A stretch of DNA of 64,000 nucleotides from Palsa-504 sp963822765 (GTDB taxonomy: Bacteria > Actinomycetota > Actinomycetes > Streptosporangiales > Streptosporangiaceae), in assembly GCA_963822765.1 (NCBI GenBank), contig CAWGJL010000048.1:248001-312000 (forward strand), given 5' to 3'. Positions 49,473 to 58,932 of the stretch are shown here, one piece after another. Numbering within the stretch: the first letter of the stretch is position 1; each line of letters begins with the position of its first letter. The notes under the pieces are model-generated. The model saw only the letters and a program-made list of their open reading frames with translations, was not told where the DNA came from and did not search any database. Position numbers and translations under genes: made by a program.

Positions 49473-51493
49473 CCCGCGCCGCCGAACCTGTCCAGGTCGC
49501 CGAACGGATCCAGGCTCCCGCCGTCCCTGACGTAGACGGGGATGGTCTCCAGCGGGGCGGAGGCGGTGAGCCACCGGCCGCCAGTCAGCCGCGCGCCCGT
49601 CCAGGCGTCCCGCCAGTCAGCGCCGCCCGGCAGGTACACCTCCCGCTCGACCGCACCCTCGGTGACCACGGGCGCCACCAGCAGATCGTCGCCGAGCAGG
49701 AATTGATCCGCTATCTCCCAGCAGCTCTGGTCCCCGGGAAAGTTGAGGAACAGCGGGCGCATCGGCGGCAAACCCTGGGTATGTGCCTCTTGCATGGTGC
49801 CCATGACATAGGGCCGCAGGTGCTCGCGGAGGCCGAGCCACCGGCTGGAGGATCTCGTATGCCTCGGTGCCGAAGGACCACAGCTCGTTCGGTGCCCCGG
49901 TCTCCTCCGCTCCCGACATCGTGACGGGCTGCCGGACTCCGTGCAGGCGGCACAGCGGCGAGAACACCCCGAACTGGAACCACCGCACCACCAGCTCACG
50001 GAACGACGGCGATCCGATGTCCCCGCCCTTGAACCCGCCGATGTCGGTGGTCCACCAGGGGATGCCGGACAGGCCGATGTTCAGGCCGGCCGGAATTTGC
50101 CGCCGCAGGTCCTCGAACGTCGAGCCGATGTCGCCTGACCAGACCGCCGCGCCGTATCGCTGGCTGCCTGCCCAGGCGGACCGGCACAACAGCACGGCCT
50201 CATCCTCGCCCTCGCTGGCCATGCCGTCGTGGAACGCCTTCGCGTGCAGCAGCGGGTAGATGTTGCCGACCTCCAGGCCGGGACCGAGGTAGTAGCGCAG
50301 GTTGTCGGGATGATCGGGGCGGAGTTCGGGCTCGCATGCGTCCAGCCACCAGCCCCGTACGCCATGCTTGTAGTAGCCATCCCTGACCCTGGACCAGATG
50401 TACTCCCGCGCCTTGGGGTTCGTGGCGTCGTAGTAGGTGACCATGACCCGGTCGGCCGAGCCCCTGTCCCAGAACGGCAGATGCACCCCGATGCCGCGTT
50501 CGCTGGCCACCAGCAGGCCAAGGTCGGCCAGCTCGGCGTAGTTCTCGCTCGCCGGGTTGACTGTGGGCCAGATGGACACCATGAGCTTTACGCCCAGCCG
50601 GTCGAGCTCGGCCACCATCTCGGCCGGATCCGGCCATTCACCTGGGTCGAACCGCCACTCGCCTTGCCGGGTCCAGTGGAAGTAGTCCACGACGATCACC
50701 GAAAGCGGCAGCCCGCGCCGCTTGTACTCTCGCGCCACGTCCAGCAGCTCGTCCTGGGTCCGGTACCTGAGCTTGGACTGCCAGAAGCCCGATGCCCACT
50801 CGGGCAGCATCGGCGCCCTCCCGGTCACGTCCGTGTACCGGCGCAGGATCCCGGCGGGCTCATCGGCGGCGGTGATCCAGTAGTCCCACTGCCGGGACGC
50901 CTCGGACACCCAGCGGGTGGCGGTGGTGCCGAGCTCGACCCGGCCGATGCCTGGGTGGTTCCACAAGAACCCATACCCCAGGCTGGATAGCAGGAACGGA
51001 ATGGACACCTCGGCATTGCGCTGGGCCAGCTCGACCACGGCGCCCTTCTGGTCCAGCTTGCCGTGCTGGTGCTGGCCGAGCCCGTAGAACCGCTCGCCGT
51101 CCCGCGCGGCGAACTGAACCTCGGTGCGGTGCAGCTCGCCGCCGCGCCCAGTCGGCGTATACCGGCGTGGTGAGGGGTCAGAGAAGAAGTGCGGCACCAC
51201 CTCCGCGAGCAGCTCAACGCGGTCGGACGTGCGCACGAACCGTACTCGGCCGCCGGCGGTGATCTCGGCGGTCACCCGGCCGTTGACAATCCGGGCCAGG
51301 CCTGGCGTGATCTCGGCCCAGCCGCTCGACGGCCGGCCGGGGCGGGGAGCAGCGCGCCGGGCAGGCCGTCCCTGACGGCCTGCCCGACGGTGCCCCGGAC
51401 CCGGAGGCTGTCCGGGCCCCACGGCTCGATCCGGACGGTCTCTTGGCCCCCGCGCCACTCCACCGCCGCGCCGTCCTGGCCGAAGATACCCAT
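49469..51493 (-). pseudogene. GH31 alpha-xylosidase/alpha-glucosidase with two frameshifts
   Basis: Start MGIFGQDGAAVEWRGGQETVRIEPWGPDSLRVRG. A shift near 51340 leads to WAEITPGLARIVNGRVTAEITAGGRVRF. The catalytic domain contains RGWWLDACEPEL, with the nucleophile Asp in the WWLDAxEPE form typical of alpha-xylosidases (YicI type), and VWSGDIGSTFEDL with the acid/base Asp. A second shift near 49855 leads to LGLREHLRPYVMGTMQEAHTQGLPPMRPLFLNFPGD, and the end QFLLGDDLLVAPVVTEGAVEREVYLPGG returns to the first frame. It should release alpha-xylose from imported oligosaccharides inside the cell. Overlaps permease 1 by four bases. Confidence 0.8.
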
Positions 51494-51810
51494 CCGGGTA
51501 ACCTCCCGGTGTTTCGCGGATAACGCAAAGGTTTTCCAAATCCGGATGCTAGTCAGATTCTCGTCATAGTAGTCAAGCCAGGTGCTAACTTGTTACGCTC
51601 GCCTCAAAACTTCTTGACTAGTTACGAAACGTTGATGGCACACGTTTTCGCAAGTATTCTTCGCGGTAAACCATCTCGGAAGGGAGGCCGAAGCGAACAC
51701 AGTCCGGAAGGGGCGCGGCGCTGCGGGAGATTCGGCCGCCCCGCCGCAGGGCAGCGGCTGCGGCCGCAAGCACCGCCGGGACTCTCAGGGGAACCGGCAG
51801 GCATACCCAG
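51494..51810. promoter_or_regulatory. Divergent GH31-operon/lacI intergenic region with inverted TAGTCAAG repeats
   Basis: 317 bases without a gene. TAGTCAAG (51570-51577) and CTTGACTA (51613-51620) form a perfect 8-base inverted repeat 35 bases apart, so each strand has TTGACT pointing outward, like back-to-back -35 boxes or operator half-sites. TAGCAT lies 19 bases after the minus-strand TTGACT. Small palindromes ACTAGT and AACGTT follow on the plus side. The LacI protein encoded at 51811 is the likely binder. Confidence 0.5.
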
Positions 51811-52866
51811 GTGACGATTACCGATGTGGCCCGGCTGGCCGGCGTGTCGCCCGGGACGGCGTCCAAGGCACTGAACGGCCGCGGCGGAATTAGCCCGGAG
51901 ACCACCCGGCGCGTGCGCCAGGCCGCGGACCGGCTCGGCTACCAGCCGAACGCCCTGGCCAGAGGATTGCTCACCGGCCGCAGCGCCACGGTGGGACTGA
52001 TTACGACCGACAGTTTCGGCCGCTTCAGCATCCCGGTCATGCAGGGCGCCGAAGACGCGTTCGGCCCTGGGAGCATATCGGTGTTCCTGTGCGACAGCCG
52101 AGACGATCGCATCCGCGAACAGCATTACCTGCGTACCCTGCTGGAACGGCGGGTGGACGGCATCATCGTGACCGGCCGCCGCCAGGACCCCCGCGATCCC
52201 ATAGGCCCCGCCGTCCCGGTGCCCGTGGTGTACGCGATGACATGCTCCACGAGTCCCGCCGACCTGTCGCTGGTACCCGACGACCAGCAGGGCGGCAGCC
52301 TCGCGGTGCGGCACCTGCTGAGCAGTGGGCGGACCAGGATCGGCCACGTGACGGGCCCGGCACGGTTCGCCGCCTCGCGGCTGCGGGCAGCAGGGGCGGA
52401 CGCGGTGCTCGACGAGGCCGGGCTCGCGATGGCCGGGGGCGGCCCGTTCTACGGCGAATGGAGCGAGGAGTGGGGCCGCCAGGCCACCGACGCCCTGCTT
52501 CGCTCGGTATCCGATGTGGACGCGGTCTTTTGCGGGAACGACCAGATCGCCCGGGGCGCGGCCGACGCGGTCCGCGAGGCCGGACGCAGTGTCCCCGATG
52601 ACGTGGCCCTGGTCGGCTTCGATAACTGGGAGGTCCTGGCCGCGGCCTGTCGCCCGCCCCTGACCAGCGTTGACATGAACCTTCGCGAGCTTGGCCGGAC
52701 CGCCGCCGAGCGGCTGCTGGCCGCCATCGATGGTCAGTTCTCCGTCGGCGTGGAGAAGCTGCCGTGCAGCCTGGTGCTCCGCGAGTCCAGCCGCTCCCGC
52801 GGTTCGGCCCGCGTCCCCGCACCATCCGACGCCGGCGCCGAGATCAGCCGGGACCTCGCCGACTGA
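51811..52866 (+). CDS. LacI-family transcriptional regulator of the xyloside locus
   Basis: 351 residues. HTH and hinge: VTITDVARLAGVSPGTASKALNGRGGISPETTRRVRQAADRLGYQPNALARGL. The sensor domain has VGLITTDSFGRFSIPVMQGAEDAFG, VDGIIVTGRRQDP, RIGHVTGPARFAASRLRAAGADAVL, VFCGNDQIARGAADAVREAGRSVPDDVALVGFDNWEVL and PLTSVDMNLRELGRTAAERLL. The GTG at 51811 is the first codon of the HTH; no upstream start fits. Divergent from the alpha-xylosidase/importer genes and 22 bases upstream of the GH127 gene, so it probably represses both. Confidence 0.92.
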   Translation: MTITDVARLAGVSPGTASKALNGRGGISPETTRRVRQAADRLGYQPNALARGLLTGRSATVGLITTDSFGRFSIPVMQGAEDAFGPGSISVFLCDSRDDRIREQHYLRTLLERRVDGIIVTGRRQDPRDPIGPAVPVPVVYAMTCSTSPADLSLVPDDQQGGSLAVRHLLSSGRTRIGHVTGPARFAASRLRAAGADAVLDEAGLAMAGGGPFYGEWSEEWGRQATDALLRSVSDVDAVFCGNDQIARGAADAVREAGRSVPDDVALVGFDNWEVLAAACRPPLTSVDMNLRELGRTAAERLLAAIDGQFSVGVEKLPCSLVLRESSRSRGSARVPAPSDAGAEISRDLAD

Positions 52867-52888
52867 GTCACCCACGGAGGCCGTACAC

Positions 52889-54880
52889 GTGAACAGCGCC
52901 GGAAGGTCAGCCACCGGACGCCGGGATCCTGCGTCACCGGAACGCCCGTGCAGCCCCGCCGAGAAGCATCGGCGCACCGGCCCTGTCGCGCCCGCCGCTG
53001 CGGCCGCCGTCGCCCGCCGGCCGGTGGCAGAAGCCTGGCTGACCAGGGGATTGCTGTACGAGTGGCAGCAGCGCAACCTGTCTTCGAGCCTGCCGCTGGC
53101 GCTACGGCAGCTCGAGCGCGCGGGCAACCTGGACAACATCCGCCTGGCCATCCAGGCAGGTAGCGCACCCGACGACGCCAGCACGTCCGGCTCGCGGCCG
53201 GCCTGGATCGGGCCGGTCGACCCGCTGCCTGGGATCGGATACCGCGGGCCGGTGTTCATGGATTCAGACATTTACAAGACCCTGGAGGCGGTCGGCTGGG
53301 AACTCGGCGCACGGCGCCCACGGCCCGAACTCGGCTCGCCTTCGCCGCCGACGTCACCGGCCTGCTCGAGCAGGCCCAGCGGCCGGACGGCTACCTGAAC
53401 TCTTACTTCCAGGTCAGCGGCGAGCCGCGGTACTCCCGCCTGGCCACCAGCCACGAGATGTACTGCGCCGGGCACCTGATCCAGGCCGCGGTGGCGCACC
53501 AGCGCGGTGCCGGGGACGACCGCCTGCTGGCCATCGCCGTCCGGCTGGCCGACAACCTGGTCCGCAACTTCGCCGGCCAGGAGCGGGGCCTGGACGGCCA
53601 CCCGATCATCGAGACCGCGCTGGTGGAGCTTTACCGCCAGACCGGCAACCCCGACTACCTCGAGCTGGCCCGCCAGTTCGTCGAGCAGCGCGGCCACGGG
53701 CTGGCCGGGGACTCTGGCCTGGGCCGGCGCTACCTGCAGGACCACGCGCCGGTGCGGTCCCTGGACACCACGGTGGGACACGCGGTGCGCGCGCTCTACC
53801 TGGAGGCCGGGGTGGCCGACGTGGCCGCCGAGCTGGGCGACCAAGCTCTGCTGGAGACCTCGCTTCGCCGCTGGGACGACATGGTGGCGACCAAGACGTA
53901 TCTCACCGGCGGCAACGGCTCGCGGCACGTGGACGAGGGCTTCGGCGACCGCTACGAGCTGCCGCCGGACCGCGCGTACAACGAGACGTGCGCCGCGATC
54001 GCCAGCTTCCACTGGACCTGGCGGCTGCTGCTGGCCACCGGCGAGGCGAAGTACGCGGACCACATGGAACGAATCCTCTACAACGGGTTCGGTGCCGCGG
54101 TGGCCACCGACGGGCAGCGGTTCTTCTACGTGAACCCGCTGCAGCGCCGCGAGGATCACTTCGAGAAGGATGACCCCGGGCGCAGGCGGGCCTGGTTCAA
54201 CTGCGCCTGCTGCCCGCCGAACATCATGCGTCTGCTTGCCTCGCTCGAGCATTACCTGGCCACGGTGTCGGGCGACACCCTGTACGTCCACCAGTACACC
54301 GGCTCCCGGCTCTCCGGCGCGGACCTCGACCTGGAAGTGACCACCGACTATCCGTGGTCAGGCGCGGTCTACCTGCGCGTGCTCGCCGCCCCCGCGGCCG
54401 AGCGGGGGATCGCGCTGCGGATCCCGGCCTGGAGCGCGCACACGCGCGTCTCGGTGAACGGCGAGAGCCATCACCCCGGACCCGGCTACCGTCAGCTTCG
54501 TCGCCGATGGCAGGCGGGCGACGGGATCACCTTGCACATGGACGTGACCCCGCGCTGGACCCATCCGGACCGGCGCGTCGACGCGGTCCGCGGCTGCGTG
54601 GCGATCGAGCGCGGACCGCTGGTCTACTGCTTCGAGCAGGCCGACCAGCCCGCCGGCGTCCACGTGGACGACCTTGCCGTCCGGCTGAGCGCGGTGCTGG
54701 GCGAGCGGCCGGTCACGCTTGCCCGGTATCGGCCAGACGATCGAGGTCACCGCGGGCGGGGTGCACCTGCCCGCGGCCGCTCCGGCCACCGCGATCGCGA
54801 TCCCGTACTTCCAGTGGGACAACCGGGACGGACGCCCCATGCGGATCTGGATCCCCAGCGCGGATGCCACAGAGCTCTAG
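52889..54880 (+). pseudogene. GH127 beta-L-arabinofuranosidase-like (DUF1680) with two frameshifts
   Basis: GTG 52889 has GGAGG eight bases upstream. After EAWLTRGLLYEWQQRNLSSSLPLALRQLERAGNLDNIRLAIQ and FMDSDIYKTLEAVGWELG the frame shifts near 53325 to LAFAADVTGLLEQAQRPDGYLNSYFQVSGEPRYSRLATSHEMYCAGHLIQAAV. The zinc/catalytic region reads AYNETCAAIASFHWTW and RAWFNCACCPPNIMRLLASL, holding the Glu and the catalytic Cys cluster of GH127. A second shift near 54722 leads to the end GQTIEVTAGGVHLPAAAPATAIAIPYFQWDNRDGRPMRIWIPS. It should remove L-arabinofuranose side chains. The last three bases overlap the xylA stop. Confidence 0.8.
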
Positions 54881-56037
54881 CGCACGCCGTACAGGTATTC
54901 CAGGGCGATCTGGTCCAGGTGCTCGTAGGCCAGGCCGCGGCGGCCCAGCGCGTCTACGTCGGCGGTCGCGTCGCGGACGTCGCGCCAGGTCTCGCCGGGG
55001 GCGAGCGTCGGCGAGCCGAGCTGCCCGGCCCCGCTGGCGCGCAGCGCCTCGGCCACCTCCGGGTCGGCCCGGAACGCCCGGACCTTGGCCCGCAGGATCA
55101 GGTAGTTGCGCATGCACGCGGCGGCCGAGACCCAGACGCCCTCGTCGTCCTCGGTGCGCGGCGGCTTGTAGTCGAAGTGGACCGGCCCGTCGTAGCCGCC
55201 GGCCTCCAGCGTGTCTATCACCCAGAACGCCCCGCGCACGTTCCCGGCGCCGAACCGCAGGTCCTGGTCGAAGCGCGGGCCGTGCTGGCCGTTCAGGTCG
55301 ATGTGGAACAGCTTGCCGTGCCACAGCGCCTGGGCGATCCCGTGCGCGTAGTTCAGCCCGGCCATCTCCTCGTGCCCGATCTCGGGGTTGATCCCCACCA
55401 TCTGCGGGTCCGCGAGGCGGTTGATGAACGCCAGCGCGTGGCCCGCGGTCGGCAGCAAGATGTCGCCCCGGGGCTCGTTCGGCTTCGGCTCGATCGCGAA
55501 CCGGATGTCATAGCCCTGTTCCCGCACGTACGCGCACAGCAGGTCCAGCCCTTCGGCGTACCGGTCAAGGGCGGCCCGGATGTCCTTGGCCGCGCCGGAC
55601 TCGGCGCCCTCGCGGCCGCCCCAGAAGATGTAGGTGCGGGCGCCGAGCTCCGCGGCCAGGTCCAGGTTCCGCATCACCTTGGCCAGCGCGAACCGCCTGA
55701 TCTCCCGCTCGTTCGCGGTGAACGCCCCGTCCTTGAACATCGGGTGGCCGAACAGGTTCGTGGTAGCGGTCGTCACCACCAGCCCCGTTTCGGTCAGCGC
55801 CTTGCGGAACGCGCCGATGCGCTCGTCACGCTCGGCTGGCGTGGCGTCGAAGGCGAACACGTCGTTGTCGTGGAAGTTGACCCCGTACGCGCCGAGCTCA
55901 GCCAGCTTGTACACGGCCCGCTCGGCCGGCATGGGCGGCCGCACGGCCGTCCCGAAGACATCCACGCCCTGCCATCCGACCGTCCAGATCCCGAACGAGA
56001 AGTGGTCCTCGCGTGTGGGGACGTAATCCGTGCTCAC
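54877..56037 (-). CDS. xylA: Xylose isomerase
   Basis: 386 residues, the usual length of the Streptomyces type. DHFSFGIWTVGWQGVDVFGTAVRP, GVNFHDNDVFAFDA (active-site His), TNLFGHPMFKDGAFTANEREIRRFALAKVMRN, IFWGGREGAESGAAKD, FAIEPKPNEPRGDILLPTAGHALAFI (metal Glu), NPEIGHEEMAGLNYAHGIAQAL (metal ligands) and LFHIDLNGQHGPRFDQDLRFG. Converts D-xylose to D-xylulose. Start GTG 56037, with GGAAGGAA upstream. Promoter and paired operators lie at 56220-56270. xylB, the next enzyme, is 293 bases upstream on the same strand. Confidence 0.95.
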   Translation of the reverse strand: MSTDYVPTREDHFSFGIWTVGWQGVDVFGTAVRPPMPAERAVYKLAELGAYGVNFHDNDVFAFDATPAERDERIGAFRKALTETGLVVTTATTNLFGHPMFKDGAFTANEREIRRFALAKVMRNLDLAAELGARTYIFWGGREGAESGAAKDIRAALDRYAEGLDLLCAYVREQGYDIRFAIEPKPNEPRGDILLPTAGHALAFINRLADPQMVGINPEIGHEEMAGLNYAHGIAQALWHGKLFHIDLNGQHGPRFDQDLRFGAGNVRGAFWVIDTLEAGGYDGPVHFDYKPPRTEDDEGVWVSAAACMRNYLILRAKVRAFRADPEVAEALRASGAGQLGSPTLAPGETWRDVRDATADVDALGRRGLAYEHLDQIALEYLYGVR

Positions 56038-56219
56038 CCGGCGTTCCTTCCCTGAGCTGCCACTGACGTCCTTATGCTTTCACGTCGGCCGCCTGCCGCC
56101 ATGAGCACACCGACTTTCGGGAATCTTTCGAAACGATCTCGTCAGCCACCACGCCCAAGCGGGCCATCGTCCCGGTTGGCTGCGGCCCCGCCTCGCCCCA
56201 TGGCCGCCGGTCAACCGCC

Positions 56220-56270
56220 CCGATGGACCATCGGTGCCGTTATAGCAGCGCCGATGGACCATCGGTGCCG
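56220..56270. promoter_or_regulatory. Two CCGATGG-A-CCATCGG operators flanking a TATAAC box upstream of xylA
   Basis: The 20-mer CCGATGGACCATCGGTGCCG occurs at 56220-56239 and 56251-56270, exactly 31 bases apart. Each copy holds a perfect 7-base inverted repeat. On the minus strand TATAAC lies between them, a good -10 element for xylA. Three-turn spacing on one DNA face suggests cooperative repressor binding. The repressor is not identified; these boxes differ from the TAGTCAAG repeats at the other end of the locus. Confidence 0.7.
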
Positions 56271-56330
56271 GACTGCGCGGACCCGCGTACGCCTCAGACG
56301 TCCCGTACGCCCTCGAACGCCTTGTGTCCC

Positions 56331-57745
56331 TCAGGCGCCCCAGTCGACGGTGGCGTCGCGAAGCGCGGCGTAGCGCTCGCGGACCAGCGGCACGGGTTCC
56401 GCGGTGTATTCGGCGCTGAAGCCCGGCAACGGCCACTCCGGCGGCGACTCGGCCCCGGACAGCGCCCAGGCCGCCTGCCGGGCGGCGCCGAGCGCCACGT
56501 ACTCGGCGGGCGGGGGCACGGCTACCGGCATTCCGAAGATGGCCGGGGCGATCCGGCGCACGGCTTCGGACCGGGCGGCGCCACCGATGAGGATGACCCG
56601 CTGCGCGGTGATCCCGCAGTCGGCTAGGTTCCCGATGGCGTCCGCGAGCGAGCAAAGCAAGGCCTCGACGGCGGCCCGCGCCAGGTTCTCTGGCGTGGTG
56701 TTGGTGCTGGTCAGGCCGCGCAGCACACCGCTGGCGTCCGGCCGGTTCGGCGATCGCTCGCCGTCCAGGTAGGGCAGCAGGGTCAGGCCGTCCGCCCCGG
56801 CCGGGGCGGCGAGCGCGAGCCGCGACAGGCCTTCGGGGTCGGTCCCGAGCATGCGGGCCGTCACGGTCAAGATCCGCGCGGCGTTCACCGTGGCCACCAG
56901 CGGCAGGAAGCGCCCGGTAGCGTCCGCGAACCCGGCGACCAGGCCCGATTCGTCGGCCGCGGGCTCGGCCGCCACCGCGTACGCGGTGCCCGAGGTGCCG
57001 ATCGAGACGACCACCTCGCCCAGGCCAACGCCCAGGCCGAGCGCGGCGCCCATGTTGTCACCGGTCCCCGCGGACAGCGCTGCGCCGCCCGGCGTCCGGC
57101 CCACGATCTCGGCCGGGGCCGCCAGCCGCGGCAGCCTCACCGGGTGGCCGAGCGCGGCCGTGGCGATCTCCGGCAGCCATTGGCTAGCAGCGGGGGAGAA
57201 GTAGCCAGTGCCCGAAGCGTCGCCGCGATCGCTGGCCGCCTCCACCGCCCCGCCGCTCGACCCGCGTCGCCGCGCCAACCGGTCAGCCGCCAGGTCAGCC
57301 AGTCGTGCGGGAGCAGGACGTGCGCGGTCCGCTCGGCGGCGGCCGGTTCGTGCTCGGCCAGCCAGCGCAGCTTGGTCACCGTGAACGAAGCCGTCGGGAC
57401 GCTCCCGGTCCGCCGGGCCCACTCGGCCGGCCCGCCAAGTTCGGCGATGAGCGCCGCCGCCTGCGGCGCGGACCGCATGTCGTTCCACAGCAGCGCGGGC
57501 CGGATCACCCGGCCGGCCTCGTCCAGCACCACCATGCCGTGCTGCTGGGCCGCTACCCCGATCGCGTCGGCCCGGTCCAGCAGCCCGCGTCCTGCCTCGC
57601 CCAGGGCTTGCCACCACAGTCCCGGATCGCACTCGGTGCCGTCCGGGTGCGGGGCGCTGGCCTGCCCCACCACGGAGCCGTCCTCGGCCTGGCACAGCAG
57701 CACCTTGGTGGACTGGGTGGATGAGTCGACGCCTGCGACCAGCAT
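56331..57745 (-). pseudogene. xylB: Xylulokinase with one frameshift
   Basis: FGGY kinase. MLVAGVDSSTQSTKVLLCQAEDGSVVG (phosphate 1 loop), AIGVAAQQHGMVVLDEAGRVIRPALLWNDMRS, VTKLRWLAEHEP and HDWLTWRLTG. The frame shifts near 57270 to SDRGDASGTGYFSPAASQWLPEIATAALG, then VVVSIGTSGTAYAV, LLPYLDGERSPNRPDASGVLRGLT and AQRVILIGGAARSEAVRRIAPAIFGMPVAVPPPAEYVALGAARQAAW. Phosphorylates D-xylulose. All motifs are present, so only the one-base shift stands between this and a normal enzyme. ATG 57745 follows AGGAG. Confidence 0.85.
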
Positions 57746-57760
57746 CAGCGGCTCCTGTCG

Positions 57761-57799
57761 AGCGATGTCACAGCGATGTCACAGCGGTGTCACAGCGAT
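57761..57799. repeat. 11-bp tandem repeat upstream of xylB
   Basis: AGCGATGTCAC at 57761-57771 and 57772-57782, AGCGGTGTCAC at 57783-57793, then a partial AGCGATCAC. The period of 11 is about one helical turn. It begins 16 bases upstream of the xylB ATG, so it lies in the leader or promoter. It may be a stacked regulator site or a simple slippage array. Confidence 0.6.
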
Positions 57800-57867
57800 C
57801 ACGGCTTGGGCCCCGGCCCAGGGTCCGCACTCTACTTGTAGTGCCCGCAAGAAGGGACCGACGCAGG

Positions 57868-57890
57868 TGCACGATACAAATGAACGTGCA
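57868..57890. promoter_or_regulatory. Inverted repeat TGCACG-N11-CGTGCA
   Basis: Perfect 6-base arms around an AT-rich 11-base centre (ATACAAATGAA), in the divergent region between xylB and the ATP-binding regulator. AT-rich centre and position suggest an operator or promoter for either side; weak evidence. Confidence 0.35.
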
Positions 57891-57980
57891 AACGGTCTTG
57901 CATGAAGTGCCGGATCTCGGGCAGGATGTCAAATGCGTCGATCAGCCGGGGTTGGCGCATTACACTTCGCGGGGTCGCGA

Positions 57981-58560
57981 ATGGGCATGAGCCAAGTAGG
58001 GTTGCCGACACGTACGAAGGTCGATCCGGCCTTCCGTCGGCCCCTAGACCTGAGCTCGAGGTTGCAATGCGCGCCGGGCCGTCCGCGGGTGGTCCGGATG
58101 CCTTCTGACTGGTGGGATTCGCCCGCCGTCGCCGCATGCCCGCTCGGCGTAAGCGCGCAGTCCGGGCGGACCGCGCGCCGCTTCACCCGCAACACCCTGC
58201 GTGAATGGGGCCTGGCCACGCTGGCTGACGACGCCGAGGCGATCGTCGGCGAGTTCGTCGCCAACGCGGTCTCGCACGCGGCCCGGGCGGCTCTTCCCGG
58301 GCAGGCCCTGGGGCTGCGCCTGCTTCGCCGGACCGGCGAGGTCATGTGCGCGGTGCTCGATCCGTCCGATAGCGCGCCGGTGCTCAGGATGCCCGACCGG
58401 AACGAGGAAGCCGGGCGCGGGCTGCAGATGGTGGACGCGCTGAGCGACGTCTGGGGCTGGAGCCCGGTGACCGGCCGCGGCAAGGCCGTCTGGGCCATCC
58501 TCTTCTGCGCCTTATCCCTAGCCCCGCACCGTAACGACCACCCTCCCCTGTCTCACGCGT
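57981..58560 (+). CDS. ATP-binding (HATPase_c) anti-sigma-regulator-like protein
   Basis: The reading frame contains TARRFTRNTLREWGLATLADDAEAIVGEFVANAVSHAARAAL (N-box E-x-x-x-N), VLDPSDSAPVLRM (degenerate G1) and NEEAGRGLQMVDALSDVWGWSPV (G2), the compact fold of RsbW/SpoIIAB-like proteins widespread in actinobacteria. The start is uncertain: ATG 57981, 57987 or 58098. No stop separates it from the next small protein; similarity ends near AVWAILFC (about 58510), and a TAG one frame away suggests the true end. The end coordinate is approximate. Partner and signal unknown. Confidence 0.7.
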
Positions 58561-58640
58561 TAACCTTGGGGCCCGAACCGGCCGCACCCCGAACCGGCCG
58601 CGCAAGGCACAACGCAGACGGCAAGAGAGGCGTGGCATCG

Positions 58641-58850
58641 ATGCCCTGGACGTGGCGCTACGAGAAGGCGGACGGCACTCCGGTCGCCGCCGATGACCTG
58701 CAAGAGGCGATCTTCGTCAGCCAGGGCGACGCGGAAAGCTGGCTCGGCGAGAACTGGCGCGCGCTGCTCGCGGTCGGCGTGGACCAGGTCACGCTGCTGG
58801 AGGACTCCCGGGCCGAGTACGGCCCGATGAGCCTCCACCCCGAAGACTGA
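58641..58850 (+). CDS. Small conserved actinobacterial protein (MPWTWRYEKADG type)
   Basis: 69 residues: PWTWRYEKADGTPVAADDLQEAIFVSQGDAESWLGENWRALLAVGVDQVTLLEDSRAEYGPMSLHPED. GAGAGG lies ten bases before ATG 58641. The same type of small protein occurs as a separate gene in many actinobacteria (family knowledge). Here it is in frame with the ATP-binding protein without an intervening stop, probably by chance or sequence error. Function unknown. Confidence 0.7.
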   Translation: MPWTWRYEKADGTPVAADDLQEAIFVSQGDAESWLGENWRALLAVGVDQVTLLEDSRAEYGPMSLHPED

Positions 58851-58901
58851 AGCCTGAAACCAAGGACAGCCTGAAACCAAAGGAAGCCTGAAACCAAAGG
58901 A
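58851..58901 (+). repeat. Three tandem 17-bp repeats after a stop codon
   Basis: AGCCTGAAACCAAGGA (58851-58866), then AGCCTGAAACCAAAGGA twice (58868-58884 and 58885-58901). Begins at the base after the stop of the small protein. Purine-rich and AT-richer than its surroundings; no hairpin. Probably a slippage array, now a 3' untranslated segment. Confidence 0.75.
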
Positions 58902-58932
58902 ACCCGGGCAAGACCGGGACCAGCAGCGACCA

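Noticed and set aside
54900..56055. GH127 frame continuing beyond 54880 on the plus strand
   Set aside because: After the frameshift near 54722 it is the antisense of xylA; the true GH127 end is the TAG at 54878.
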